Shown here piece by piece: positions 9,614 to 17,423 of a stretch of 64,000 nucleotides of DNA. This stretch comes from Allorhodoferax sp032337135 (GTDB lineage: Bacteria > Pseudomonadota > Gammaproteobacteria > Burkholderiales > Burkholderiaceae_C). Under the pieces are notes generated by a model, which searched no databases, was not told where the DNA came from, and saw only the letters and a program-made list of their open reading frames with translations. Within the stretch, counting starts at the first letter, position 1, and each line of letters opens with the position of its first letter. Location: the NCBI RefSeq assembly GCF_032337135.1, contig NZ_JAVXZZ010000006.1, positions 81,103 through 145,102 of the forward strand, read 5' to 3'. Position numbers and translations under genes: made by a program.

Positions 9614-11241
9614 GACGCGCTCTGCAAGGCCAGCCCGGCGTGCTCGCGCAGCGGGTGGAAATGGATCTTGGGGAAGCGCTCCTGCGCCAGGCGCACGTCG
9701 TAGGGGCTGGTGCAGAGGTAGGCCAGGGTGTCGGCGGCGTCCTTGGCCATGCGCAGCGGGTAGGCGTTGACGAACTCGCGCAGGTCTTCCGGCTTGTCGG
9801 CCGTGATCCAGCGAGCGCCGGTGTACTGGCAGCCCTCCAGGCGGATGTCGGCGTCGTACTCGGCCTTGAGGCGGTGCTGCACCACCTCGAACTGCAGCTG
9901 GCCCACGGCGCCTAGCAGCATGTTGCCACCGGCTTCGGGCTTGAACACCTGGATCGCACCCTCCTCGCCGAGCTGGGCCAGGCCCTGCTGCAGCTGCTTG
10001 GTGCGCAGCGGGTTCTTCAGCACCACGGTCATGAACATTTCCGGGGCGAAGAAGGGCAGACCGGTGTAGAGGCGGTTGACGCTGCCGTCGGTGATGGTGT
10101 CGCCCAGCTGCACGCCGCCGTGCGTGGTGAAGCCGATGATGTCACCGGCATAGGCCTCGTCCACGGCCTCGCGGCGCTGGCTCATGAAGGTGACCACACT
10201 GGTGGGGCGCAGTTCCTTGGCGGTGCGCATGACCTTGAGCTTCATGCCCGGGGTGTACTTGCCCGAGGCCACGCGCACGAAGGCAATGCGGTCACGGTGG
10301 TTGGCGTCCATGTTGGCCTGCACCTTGAACACCACGCCGGAGAACGCCTCGTCGTCGGGCTGCACTTCGGTGACGACCGGCTGGCGGTTCACCACCGCGG
10401 TGCTGGTGCGGCTCTTGGGGCTGGGGGCCAGGTCCACCAGGGCGTCGAGCACTTCCATCACACCGAAGTTGTTCACGCCGGAGCCGAAGAATACGGGGGT
10501 CTGCTTGCCGGCCAGGAAGGCCTCGCGGTCGAAGGCGGGCGAGGCCCCGGTGGCCAGCTCCATGCCGTCGATGGCGGCGTCATAGTTGCTGCCGAAGCGG
10601 GCCTTGAGCACCTCGGTATCGGCCAGGCGGATGTGCTCGAACTCCTGCGGGCGGCGTTCGCTGCCGGCTTCGAACACCGACATGGTCTGGGTGTGCAGGT
10701 TGATGATGCCGCCAAAACTCTTGCCCTGGCCCACGGGCCAGGTCATGGGCACGCAGGGCATGCCCAGCTCGCGCTCGACCTCGTCCAGGATGTCGAGCGG
10801 GTCGCGCACCTCGCGGTCCATCTTGTTGACGAAGGTGATGATGGGGGTGTCGCGCTGGCGGCAGACCTCGATCAGGCGCCGGGTCTGGCTTTCCACACCG
10901 TTGGCGGCGTCGATCACCATCAGGGCCGAGTCCACGGCGGTCAGCACGCGGTAGGTGTCTTCGGAGAAGTCCTTGTGGCCGGGCGTGTCGAGCAGGTTCA
11001 CCACGTGGTCGCGGTAGCTCATCTGCATCACGCTGGACGCCACCGAGATGCCGCGCTGCTTCTCGATCTCCATCCAGTCCGAGGTGGCGTGGCGGCTGGC
11101 CTTGCGCGCCTTCACCGAGCCCGCGATCTGGATCGCGCCCGAGAACAGCAGCAGCTTCTCGGTCAGCGTCGTCTTACCGGCGTCCGGGTGGGAAATGATG
11201 GCAAAGGTGCGGCGGCGGCGGGTTTCCGCAGTGAAGGTCAT
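9610..11241 (-). CDS. prfC: Peptide chain release factor 3
   Basis: RF3, the translational GTPase that recycles RF1/RF2 from the ribosome after termination; 543 residues from the ATG at 11241 (family about 525-545). G1 'SHPDAGKTTLTEK' (about 17-29), the switch region with 'RGISVASSVMQM', G3 'LLDTPGHKDF' and G4 'FVNKMDRE' are all intact, and the C-terminal domain ends with 'RFPKIHFHPLREHAG'. The frame is open further upstream, but MTFTAETRRRRTF is the family-like start. The next gene downstream overlaps by 4 bp. Confidence 0.96.
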   Translation of the reverse strand: MTFTAETRRRRTFAIISHPDAGKTTLTEKLLLFSGAIQIAGSVKARKASRHATSDWMEIEKQRGISVASSVMQMSYRDHVVNLLDTPGHKDFSEDTYRVLTAVDSALMVIDAANGVESQTRRLIEVCRQRDTPIITFVNKMDREVRDPLDILDEVERELGMPCVPMTWPVGQGKSFGGIINLHTQTMSVFEAGSERRPQEFEHIRLADTEVLKARFGSNYDAAIDGMELATGASPAFDREAFLAGKQTPVFFGSGVNNFGVMEVLDALVDLAPSPKSRTSTAVVNRQPVVTEVQPDDEAFSGVVFKVQANMDANHRDRIAFVRVASGKYTPGMKLKVMRTAKELRPTSVVTFMSQRREAVDEAYAGDIIGFTTHGGVQLGDTITDGSVNRLYTGLPFFAPEMFMTVVLKNPLRTKQLQQGLAQLGEEGAIQVFKPEAGGNMLLGAVGQLQFEVVQHRLKAEYDADIRLEGCQYTGARWITADKPEDLREFVNAYPLRMAKDAADTLAYLCTSPYDVRLAQERFPKIHFHPLREHAGLALQSAS

Positions 11242-11308
11242 GGAGTCGGGGGGAGTCTGGAGGGGGAAAGCCGCGATTTTACGCGGCGGCGTCATCGGCG
11301 CGGCGCTC

Positions 11309-12019
11309 TCAGCCGCGGGGCCGGCTCGCGTAGCGCCGGATGGCTTGCAGCGAATAGCGCGACGCGTGCGCGATCTGGCTGCTCTCGTAGCGGTGCGCTG
11401 CGCCCACCGGACAGGCCTGCCGCGCCGGGCACCCCAGCGCACACGGCGACCCGTCCTGCAGGCGTTGTGATTGGCAGGCCTGGAAGTCCATGGGGCCTTC
11501 CGATAGCGCCTTGCCCCGGCAGGCCGAGACACAGGCTCTGGTTGTGCAGGTGGGGCAGGGGTGTCCCAGATCCTCGCGCGGCGAAGGGGGCAGGGCGGTG
11601 TCCGTCAGGATGGCGGCCCGGTAGGCAAACCAGCTGCCCCAATGGGAATCAACCCCGACCATGAAGGGGGACGGGTGGTGCCAACCGGCCAGTTGCCCCA
11701 GGCGTTGCAGGCCCACATGCTGGCCCGGTCGCAAGCCCTCCGGGTAGACAAAGCGGGCACGCGCGCCAGGCAGGGCCTGTGCCAGCCAGCGCTGGACGGT
11801 ACGCACGGAGTAGGCGTCGATGGGGTGTTCCTCGCTGCCCCCTTCGGCCTGCACGCGCTCCCACAGGCGTCGGCCCGCATGCCCAAACAGGAGCAGCTGC
11901 CTTTCATGGGCGGCGGGTGCCATGGGCGCCAGCAACTCCGGTGGCAAGTCGGCCAGCGCGAAGACATGCTGGCGGTTGAGGCCAGCGTCATCGAGGAGGT
12001 CCTGCAGGGGAAGAGGCAT
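11309..12019 (-). CDS. Fe-S (ferredoxin-like) protein of unknown function
   Basis: A 236-residue protein with eight clustered cysteines in its C-terminal third: 'CPTCTTRACVSAC' (C-x2-C-x4-C-x3-C), then 'CQSQRLQDGSPCALGCPARQ' ending in a further 'ACPVGA'. This resembles the double 4Fe-4S module of epoxyqueuosine reductase and ferredoxins, though the second set has unusual spacing. The N-terminal half has no motif I recognise. The Met at 12028 (9 bp upstream) is an alternative start. It is divergent from the small membrane-protein gene at 12063. Probably a cytoplasmic electron-transfer or reductase protein; the substrate is unknown. Confidence 0.7.
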   Translation of the reverse strand: MPLPLQDLLDDAGLNRQHVFALADLPPELLAPMAPAAHERQLLLFGHAGRRLWERVQAEGGSEEHPIDAYSVRTVQRWLAQALPGARARFVYPEGLRPGQHVGLQRLGQLAGWHHPSPFMVGVDSHWGSWFAYRAAILTDTALPPSPREDLGHPCPTCTTRACVSACRGKALSEGPMDFQACQSQRLQDGSPCALGCPARQACPVGAAHRYESSQIAHASRYSLQAIRRYASRPRG

Positions 12020-12062
12020 GCGACCCATTGTACGAACCAGTGACCGGTGTATTCTTGTCGGC

Positions 12063-12407
12063 ATGTTCGAACACCGCACCAAGCCGCTGCTGCATCCGCA
12101 CCTGTTCGCGTGGCGCGTACTGCGGCATCTGGGAATCGCCTTGCTGATGCTGGGGGTTTCGCTGGCCATCGGCATGGCCGGCTACATGGTCTTCGAGGCG
12201 TTGCCGCTCGTCGATGCTTTTCTCAATGCCGCCATGTTGCTGGGGGGTATGGGGCCGGTACACCTGCCAAAAACCGACGCGGGCAAGGTGTTTGCAGGCA
12301 GCTACGCCCTGTATGCAGGCCTGATTTTCCTGGTCAGTGTCGCGGTGTTCCTCTCGCCGCTGGTGCACCGCGCCTTCCACCAATTCCACCTCGAAGGCAA
12401 GGACTGA
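12063..12407 (+). CDS. Small two-helix membrane protein with channel-like pore segment
   Basis: A 114-residue membrane protein with two hydrophobic helices, about 24-45 ('GIALLMLGVSLAIGMAGYMV') and 80-102 ('YALYAGLIFLVSVAVFLSPLV'). The stretch between and into the second helix, 'NAAMLLGGMGPVHLPKTDAGKVFAGSYALYAG' (shown over two parts: 'NAAMLLGGMGPV', 'TDAGKVFAGSYAL'), resembles the pore loop and inner helix of two-helix K+ channels ('TxGYGDxxPxTxxGKxFAxxYAL'), but the filter TVGYGD is replaced by GGMGP. It may be a degenerate or non-K+-selective channel; the function is unproven. It is divergent from the Fe-S protein gene, and its stop lies 35 bp upstream of the ahcY promoter. Confidence 0.7.
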   Translation: MFEHRTKPLLHPHLFAWRVLRHLGIALLMLGVSLAIGMAGYMVFEALPLVDAFLNAAMLLGGMGPVHLPKTDAGKVFAGSYALYAGLIFLVSVAVFLSPLVHRAFHQFHLEGKD

Positions 12408-12441
12408 GCGGGCCGGTGCTGGCCGGGAACGGGTGAATCCG

Positions 12442-12447
12442 TATAAT
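12442..12447 (+). promoter_or_regulatory. Predicted -10 box of the ahcY operon promoter
   Basis: A perfect TATAAT at 12442-12447 lies 10 bp upstream of the riboswitch. No good TTGACA is found 17 bp upstream (CTGGCC-like). Its position just before the aptamer makes it the likely promoter. Confidence 0.6.
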
Positions 12448-12455
12448 CCCACCCC

Positions 12456-12526
12456 ATCCGAGGAGCGTTGCAGCATCGTCAACCGATGCGAGGCTCGGAT
12501 CTTCACCCCGCAACGACGCTCACCCA
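12456..12526 (+). promoter_or_regulatory. S-adenosylhomocysteine (SAH) riboswitch
   Basis: The leader of ahcY carries the SAH aptamer signature: CCGAGGAGCGTTGCA (from 12458), a variable hairpin (GCATCG/CGATGC), GAGGCTCGG closing the first stem, then CAACGACGCTCACCC (ending about 12525) forming the second stem and pseudoknot with GGAGCGTTG. Both long-range pairings are visible by eye (CCGAG/CTCGG and GAGCGTTG/CAACGACGCTC). SAH riboswitches are ON switches upstream of ahcY in beta- and gammaproteobacteria, raising SAH hydrolase when SAH accumulates. About 80 nt separate it from the start codon. Confidence 0.95.
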
Positions 12527-12605
12527 CGGTTCTGTGTGGTGAGGCTTTTCCCCAAAAGTGCTGGCCCCGAAACGTGGTTCATTCAAATCTGTTTTGGAGT
12601 AAACC

Positions 12606-14057
12606 ATGAGCGCACTCAAACCTGCCAGCAAGAACGAAGACTACAAGATCGCCGACCTGAGCCTGGCGCCCTGGGGCCGCAAGGAGCTGACCATTGCCGA
12701 GACCGAAATGCCCGGTCTGATGGCCATCCGCGAAGAATTTTCCAAGAGCAAGCCGCTGAAGGGCGCACGCATTGCCGGCTCGCTGCACATGACCATCCAG
12801 ACCGGTGTGCTGGTCGAGACCCTGCAGGCACTGGGTGCCGAAGTGCGCTGGGCGTCCTGCAACATCTTCTCCACCCAGGACCACGCCGCCGCCGCCCTGG
12901 TGGCCCAGGGCACCCCGGTGTTCGCCCACAAGGGTGAGACCCTGGACGAGTACTGGGACTTCACTCACCGCATCTTCGAATTCGGCGGCAAGAAGGGTAC
13001 TGCCGGCGAAGGCCCCAACATGATCCTCGACGACGGTGGTGACGCCACGCTGCTGATGCACCTGGGTGCCAAGGCCGAGAAGGACATCAAGGTGCTGGCC
13101 AAGCCCGGCAGCGAAGAAGAGATCTGCCTGTTCAACGCCATCAAGGCCAAGCTCAAGGTCGACCCGACCTGGTACAGCCGCCGCCTGAAGAACATCATCG
13201 GTGTGACCGAAGAAACCACCACCGGCGTGATGCGCCTGGAGGAAATGTCGGCCAAGGGCTCCCTCGCCTTCCGCGCCATCAACGTCAATGACTCGGTGAC
13301 CAAGAGCAAGTTCGACAACCTGTACGGCTGCCGTGAATCGCTGGTAGATGCGATCAAGCGCGCCACCGACGTGATGGTGGCTGGCAAGATCGCCCTGGTG
13401 GCCGGTTACGGCGACGTGGGCAAGGGCTCGGCCCAGGCCCTGCGCGCACTGTCGGCACAGGTGTGGGTGACCGAGATCGACCCCATCAATGCGCTGCAGG
13501 CCGCCATGGAAGGCTACAAGGTCGTGACCATGGAGTACGCCGCCGACAAGGCAGACATCTTCGTGACCGCCACCGGCAACAAGAACGTGATCACCTACAA
13601 GCACATGGACGCGATGAAGGACCAGGCCATCGTCTGCAACATCGGTCACTTCGACAACGAGATCGACGTCGCTTCGCTGGAAAAGCTGAAGTGGGAAGAG
13701 ATCAAGCCCCAGGTCGACCACGTGATCTTCCCCAAGAAGGGCAAGAAGGCCGAAAAGCGCATCATCCTGCTGGCCAAGGGCCGTCTGGTGAACCTGGGTT
13801 GCGGCACGGGTCACCCCAGCTTCGTCATGTCGTCGAGCTTTGCCAACCAGACGATCGCCCAGATCGAGCTGTTCACCAAGCCCAAGGAATACAAGAACGG
13901 CAAGGTCTATGTGCTGCCCAAGCACCTGGACGAGAAGGTTGCACGCCTGCACCTCAAGAAGGTCGGCGCCATGCTGACCGAACTGAGCGACGAGCAAGCC
14001 GCCTACATCGGCGTGAACAAGGCCGGCCCGTACAAGAAGGCCACCTACCGCTACTGA
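12606..14057 (+). CDS. ahcY: Adenosylhomocysteinase (SAH hydrolase)
   Basis: Hydrolyses S-adenosylhomocysteine to adenosine and homocysteine, relieving product inhibition of methyltransferases; cytoplasmic, NAD-dependent. It has 483 residues, the usual length for the bacterial long form. Visible are 'SLHMTIQTGVL', 'WASCNIFSTQDHAAAAL', the NAD-binding 'GYGDVGKGSAQALRAL' (about 258-273), 'IGHFDNEID' and the C-terminal 'NKAGPYKKATYRY', whose Lys/Tyr reach into the neighbouring subunit. GGAG lies 8 nt before the ATG. It is first in an operon with tlyA and metF under the SAH riboswitch. Confidence 0.98.
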   Translation: MSALKPASKNEDYKIADLSLAPWGRKELTIAETEMPGLMAIREEFSKSKPLKGARIAGSLHMTIQTGVLVETLQALGAEVRWASCNIFSTQDHAAAALVAQGTPVFAHKGETLDEYWDFTHRIFEFGGKKGTAGEGPNMILDDGGDATLLMHLGAKAEKDIKVLAKPGSEEEICLFNAIKAKLKVDPTWYSRRLKNIIGVTEETTTGVMRLEEMSAKGSLAFRAINVNDSVTKSKFDNLYGCRESLVDAIKRATDVMVAGKIALVAGYGDVGKGSAQALRALSAQVWVTEIDPINALQAAMEGYKVVTMEYAADKADIFVTATGNKNVITYKHMDAMKDQAIVCNIGHFDNEIDVASLEKLKWEEIKPQVDHVIFPKKGKKAEKRIILLAKGRLVNLGCGTGHPSFVMSSSFANQTIAQIELFTKPKEYKNGKVYVLPKHLDEKVARLHLKKVGAMLTELSDEQAAYIGVNKAGPYKKATYRY

Positions 14058-14087
14058 GCGGTACGCCGTTCCAGAAAGTGAGAGTCG

Positions 14088-15074
14088 ATGCGCGCTGACG
14101 TATTCCTGGTAGATGCCGGCTTGGCTACCACCCGTTCCCAGGCCCAGCGCCTGATCGGCGCGGGGGTGGAGTGGCGGCTGTTCGATTCAGCGCCGTGGAC
14201 CAAGGTGGTCAAGAATGGCGATGACATTCCCACCGGTGCTGAAGTGCGCCTGCTCGATGACGCCGAGGCGCGCTACGTGTCGCGTGGCGGGCTCAAGCTC
14301 GAAGGGGCGCTGAAGCAGGCCGGTGTGGCGGTGTCCGGCCGCCAGTGCCTGGACGTCGGCCAGTCCACCGGAGGCTTCACGCATTGCCTGCTGGGCCAGG
14401 GAGCCTCCCTGGTGGTTGGTGTCGACGTCGGGCACGACCAGGTGCACGCGCTGGTGCGCGACGACCCGCGGGTGGTGTGCCTCGAAGGCATCAATGCCCG
14501 CGCCCTGACGCCTGAGGTGCTGACCCATGCGTGGGAAGCTGCGTGGAGCGATGTCGTCGAGGAGGATGACGATGACCGCGAACCCGAGGCTCCCTATGCC
14601 TGGATGCGCAACGGTGGCGTGGTCGAGGACGACTACGACGACAGCGATGACGTCAAGGACGAGGACGTGGACAACTTCGAGTCCGACCGCGCAGCGCAGG
14701 CCGAGGCCCGTGCGGCCGAAGGCCCCCGCCTGCAGCGCAGGCCGGAATTCGAGGGGCGCCCAGTGTCCCCTACGTTCGAGCTCATCGTGGGCGACCTGTC
14801 CTTCATTTCCCTGACCCTGGTGCTGCCCGCACTGGTGCCCCTGCTGGCGCGTGGCGGCGACCTGCTGCTGCTGGTCAAGCCCCAGTTCGAACTGCAGCCG
14901 GCCCAGGTCGGCAAGGGCGGCATCGTGCGCGACCCGGCCCTCTATGCGGTGGTCGAGCAGCGCCTGCGCGACGCCTGCGCGGCATTGGGCCTGCAGGTGC
15001 GGGCCTGGTTCGACTCGCCCATCGCGGGCGGCGACGGCAACCGCGAGTTCTTCATCCACGCAACCCTTTCCTGA
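14088..15074 (+). CDS. tlyA: TlyA-family RNA methyltransferase with acidic insertion
   Basis: A 328-residue protein of the TlyA/hemolysin A family, whose characterised members 2'-O-methylate rRNA. An S4 RNA-binding domain (1-60, 'RADVFLVDAGLATTRSQAQRLI') is followed by an FtsJ-like SAM domain with 'LDVGQSTGGFTHCLLGQGA' (about 90-108) and 'VGDLSFISLTLVLP' plus 'VKPQFE' in the C-terminal half. Between the halves, residues about 160-225 form a highly acidic insertion ('EEDDDDREPEAP', 'EDDYDDSDDVKDEDVDNFE') absent from typical TlyA proteins of 240-270 residues. Its position in the SAH-controlled operon fits a SAM-dependent methyltransferase. The exact RNA target is unknown. Confidence 0.88.
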   Translation: MRADVFLVDAGLATTRSQAQRLIGAGVEWRLFDSAPWTKVVKNGDDIPTGAEVRLLDDAEARYVSRGGLKLEGALKQAGVAVSGRQCLDVGQSTGGFTHCLLGQGASLVVGVDVGHDQVHALVRDDPRVVCLEGINARALTPEVLTHAWEAAWSDVVEEDDDDREPEAPYAWMRNGGVVEDDYDDSDDVKDEDVDNFESDRAAQAEARAAEGPRLQRRPEFEGRPVSPTFELIVGDLSFISLTLVLPALVPLLARGGDLLLLVKPQFELQPAQVGKGGIVRDPALYAVVEQRLRDACAALGLQVRAWFDSPIAGGDGNREFFIHATLS

Positions 15075-15085
15075 GAAAGCCCTCC

Positions 15086-15928
15086 ATGGCCGATTCGCGT
15101 TTTCCCATCAGTCTGGAATTCTTTCCGCCCAAGACCCCCGAGGGGGCCGAAAAACTGCGCGTGGTGCGCAGCAAACTCTACGCCCTGCGACCCGAGTTCT
15201 GCTCCGTGACCTTCGGTGCTGGCGGTTCCACCCAGGCCGGTACCTTCTCTGCCGTGTCGGAAATCCTCTCCGAAGGCGTACAGGCAGCTTCGCACTTCTC
15301 CTGCGTCGGAGCCACCAAGGCCACGGTGCGTGCGCAGCTGGCAGAGCTCAAGGCCATGGGCGTGAAGCGCCTGGTGGCCCTGCGTGGTGACCTGCCTAGC
15401 GGCTACGGCCTGGGGGGCGAGTTCCAGTACGCCAGTGACCTGGTGGCCTTCATCCGTGCCGAGACCGGGGACGACTTCCACATCGAAGTGGCGGCCTACC
15501 CCGAGGTGCATCCGCAGGCCAAATCCCCCGCCAGCGACCTGCAGGCCTTTGCCACCAAGGTGCGTGCCGGTGCCAACTCGGCCATTACCCAGTACTTCTA
15601 CAACGCCGATGCCTACTTCCGCTTTGTCGAAGAAGTCGACGCACTGGGGCTGACGGTGCCCGTGGTACCGGGCATCATGCCCATCACCAGCTCGACCCAG
15701 CTGATGCGCTTTTCGGATGCCTGCGGTGCCGAGATCCCGCGCTGGATCCGCCTGCGCCTGCAGAGCTACGGTGATGACGTCGAATCCATCAAGGCCTTTG
15801 GCCTGGACGTGGTGACCAGCCTGTGCGAGCAGCTGCGCGCCGGGGGCGCTCCGGCGATCCACTTCTACACCATGAACCAGAGCGTGGCCACCCTGGCTTT
15901 GTGCGAGCGGCTGGGATTGTCTGCTTGA
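15086..15928 (+). CDS. metF: 5,10-methylenetetrahydrofolate reductase
   Basis: Reduces 5,10-methylene-THF to 5-methyl-THF, the methyl donor for methionine synthesis from homocysteine; FAD-dependent, cytoplasmic. At 280 residues it has the bacterial MetF length. Visible are 'SLEFFPPKTPEGAEKL' (8-23), 'SVTFGAGGSTQAGTFS', 'KRLVALRGDLPSG', 'AAYPEVHPQA' and 'ITQYFYNADAYFRFVE'. It is third in the SAH-riboswitch operon, 11 bp after tlyA, linking homocysteine release by AhcY to remethylation. Confidence 0.97.
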   Translation: MADSRFPISLEFFPPKTPEGAEKLRVVRSKLYALRPEFCSVTFGAGGSTQAGTFSAVSEILSEGVQAASHFSCVGATKATVRAQLAELKAMGVKRLVALRGDLPSGYGLGGEFQYASDLVAFIRAETGDDFHIEVAAYPEVHPQAKSPASDLQAFATKVRAGANSAITQYFYNADAYFRFVEEVDALGLTVPVVPGIMPITSSTQLMRFSDACGAEIPRWIRLRLQSYGDDVESIKAFGLDVVTSLCEQLRAGGAPAIHFYTMNQSVATLALCERLGLSA

Positions 15929-15995
15929 CGATGGGCGCCTTCGCGCGCCCATAATGCGCCCCTACCTTGCGTGGGCAAGGGTGCGCGGAACGGGG

Positions 15996-17423
15996 ATGAT
16001 GGCAATGGTTCAGCCTTGGAAACAGGGACTCTGCATGGCGCTGCTCGCAGCGGGCGTGGGTGCGTTTGCGCAGGCGACCCCAGGTACCGGTCAGGCGATG
16101 GACTTCTCTGCGGCCTGGTCGCATCTGGTGGCCCACTCGGGCAAGCTGGCGGCCGCCCACGCGGCCTTGCGCGGTAAGCAGTTGCAAGGCGAGGGCCTGC
16201 AGGGGCTGGGCGGGCCGTCGGTGGCGGTATCCGGCGCCAGCTACGCCTACAACGCCAACCTCACCGTGGACCTGGACCCGGTCAACCAGCGGCTGCTGCA
16301 GGCCGGCCAAGCGCTGCAGGCCCCCCTGGCCGGTCTGCCCGTGCCGGCGCCATCGTTTCCCAGCCTGCCGTCAAGCTACACCTACAACCAGCATGGCACC
16401 GGCAACACGGCGTCGCTGTCGCTGATGTGGCCACTCTATATGGGTGGCGCCACCGATGCCGCGCGTGCCCTGGTGTCGGCCCAGGCCGACGAGGCCCTGG
16501 CCGACACGCGCAAGACCAGCCATGAACTGATGACGGTGCTGGTGCAGCGCTATTTCGGCGCCCAGCTCGCAGCCCGGGCGGCCAGCCTGCGCCAAGCCGC
16601 CTACAGCAACGTGCAGGAGCACGACCGCGCGGTCGAGAAGATGCTGGCCGCAGGGGTGGTGTCGCGCGTGGAGCGGTTGCAGGCCCGTGCCGCGCTTGAA
16701 GACGCGCACCGCAATGCACTCAAGGCCCAGGACGATGCCGAACTCACGGCCATTGCCCTGGCACGCACCGTGGGCGCGCCCGGCGCCGTCACGCCGCAAT
16801 CGCCCCTCTTTGTCTGGAGTCGGCCGGTGCAGCCCATGGCGTATTTTCTGGAAGCTGCCTTGCAGAACCATCCGGGTCTGGCCAAGGTGGCGGCAAAAAA
16901 GGCCCAGGCCGAGAGCCTGCATGCGGGGGAAGAGGGCTTGCGCCGCCCCCAGCTGTTTGCCTTCGGTCAGCACGCGCTGACGACCGGCAACCCCGATTGG
17001 GTACTCGGTGTCGGTGCCCGCTGGACCTTGTATGACTCCGTGGACCGCGACAAGATGGCCGCTGCCTCACTGCAGCAGGTGGCACAGGCCGAGCATACCG
17101 ACGCCCAGGCGCGCAACGACATTGCCCTGCTGGTCGAGCGCAACTGGCGCTTGGTGGAGCAGGCCCGGCGCCAGTTCTTCAGTCTGCAGCCGGGTGCTGA
17201 CGTGGCCGACGAGGTGCTGCGCCTGCGCAAGGCCGGGTTGCGCGAAGGCACCAGCACGGCCGTGGACCTGATGGATGCCGAGATGTACGTGGTCAAGGTG
17301 CAGACCGAGCGTGCCCAGGCCGCCTACGAATACGTGATGGCGCTGGCCAACCTGCTCGAAGGCTGTGGGCTGTCAGAAGAATTCGCTGCCTATATGGCGG
17401 GTGCAGACGTAAAGGTGGAATGA
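15996..17423 (+). CDS. TolC-family outer-membrane efflux protein
   Basis: The outer-membrane channel of a tripartite export system. From 15996 it has 475 residues; Met codons at 15999 and 16005 are also possible. A signal peptide precedes 'GAFAQATPG', followed by two OEP-type helical hairpin repeats. Visible are 'AAWSHLVAHSGKLAAAHAALRG' near the start (in two halves), the strand-like 'NTASLSLMWPLYMGG' and the second-repeat 'LRKAGLREGTSTAVDLMDAE', the counterpart of TolC's 'GxxxxxDVLDA'. Its stop overlaps the adaptor start by 4 bp. The operon is TolC-HlyD-ABC2-ABC2; the substrate is unknown. Confidence 0.88.
   Translation: MMAMVQPWKQGLCMALLAAGVGAFAQATPGTGQAMDFSAAWSHLVAHSGKLAAAHAALRGKQLQGEGLQGLGGPSVAVSGASYAYNANLTVDLDPVNQRLLQAGQALQAPLAGLPVPAPSFPSLPSSYTYNQHGTGNTASLSLMWPLYMGGATDAARALVSAQADEALADTRKTSHELMTVLVQRYFGAQLAARAASLRQAAYSNVQEHDRAVEKMLAAGVVSRVERLQARAALEDAHRNALKAQDDAELTAIALARTVGAPGAVTPQSPLFVWSRPVQPMAYFLEAALQNHPGLAKVAAKKAQAESLHAGEEGLRRPQLFAFGQHALTTGNPDWVLGVGARWTLYDSVDRDKMAAASLQQVAQAEHTDAQARNDIALLVERNWRLVEQARRQFFSLQPGADVADEVLRLRKAGLREGTSTAVDLMDAEMYVVKVQTERAQAAYEYVMALANLLEGCGLSEEFAAYMAGADVKVE

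Noticed and set aside
11269..11283. CCGCG/CGCGG hairpin between prfC and the Fe-S gene as a terminator
   Set aside because: The stem is only 5 bp and the T-tract is poor in either direction, so it is not listed as a feature.
12579..13997. Long open frame antisense to ahcY (and similar ones antisense to efflux, dtd/pabBC and kinase genes)
   Set aside because: High GC keeps antisense frames open. The products are His/Gly/Arg-rich with no family resemblance, while the sense strand encodes clear families.
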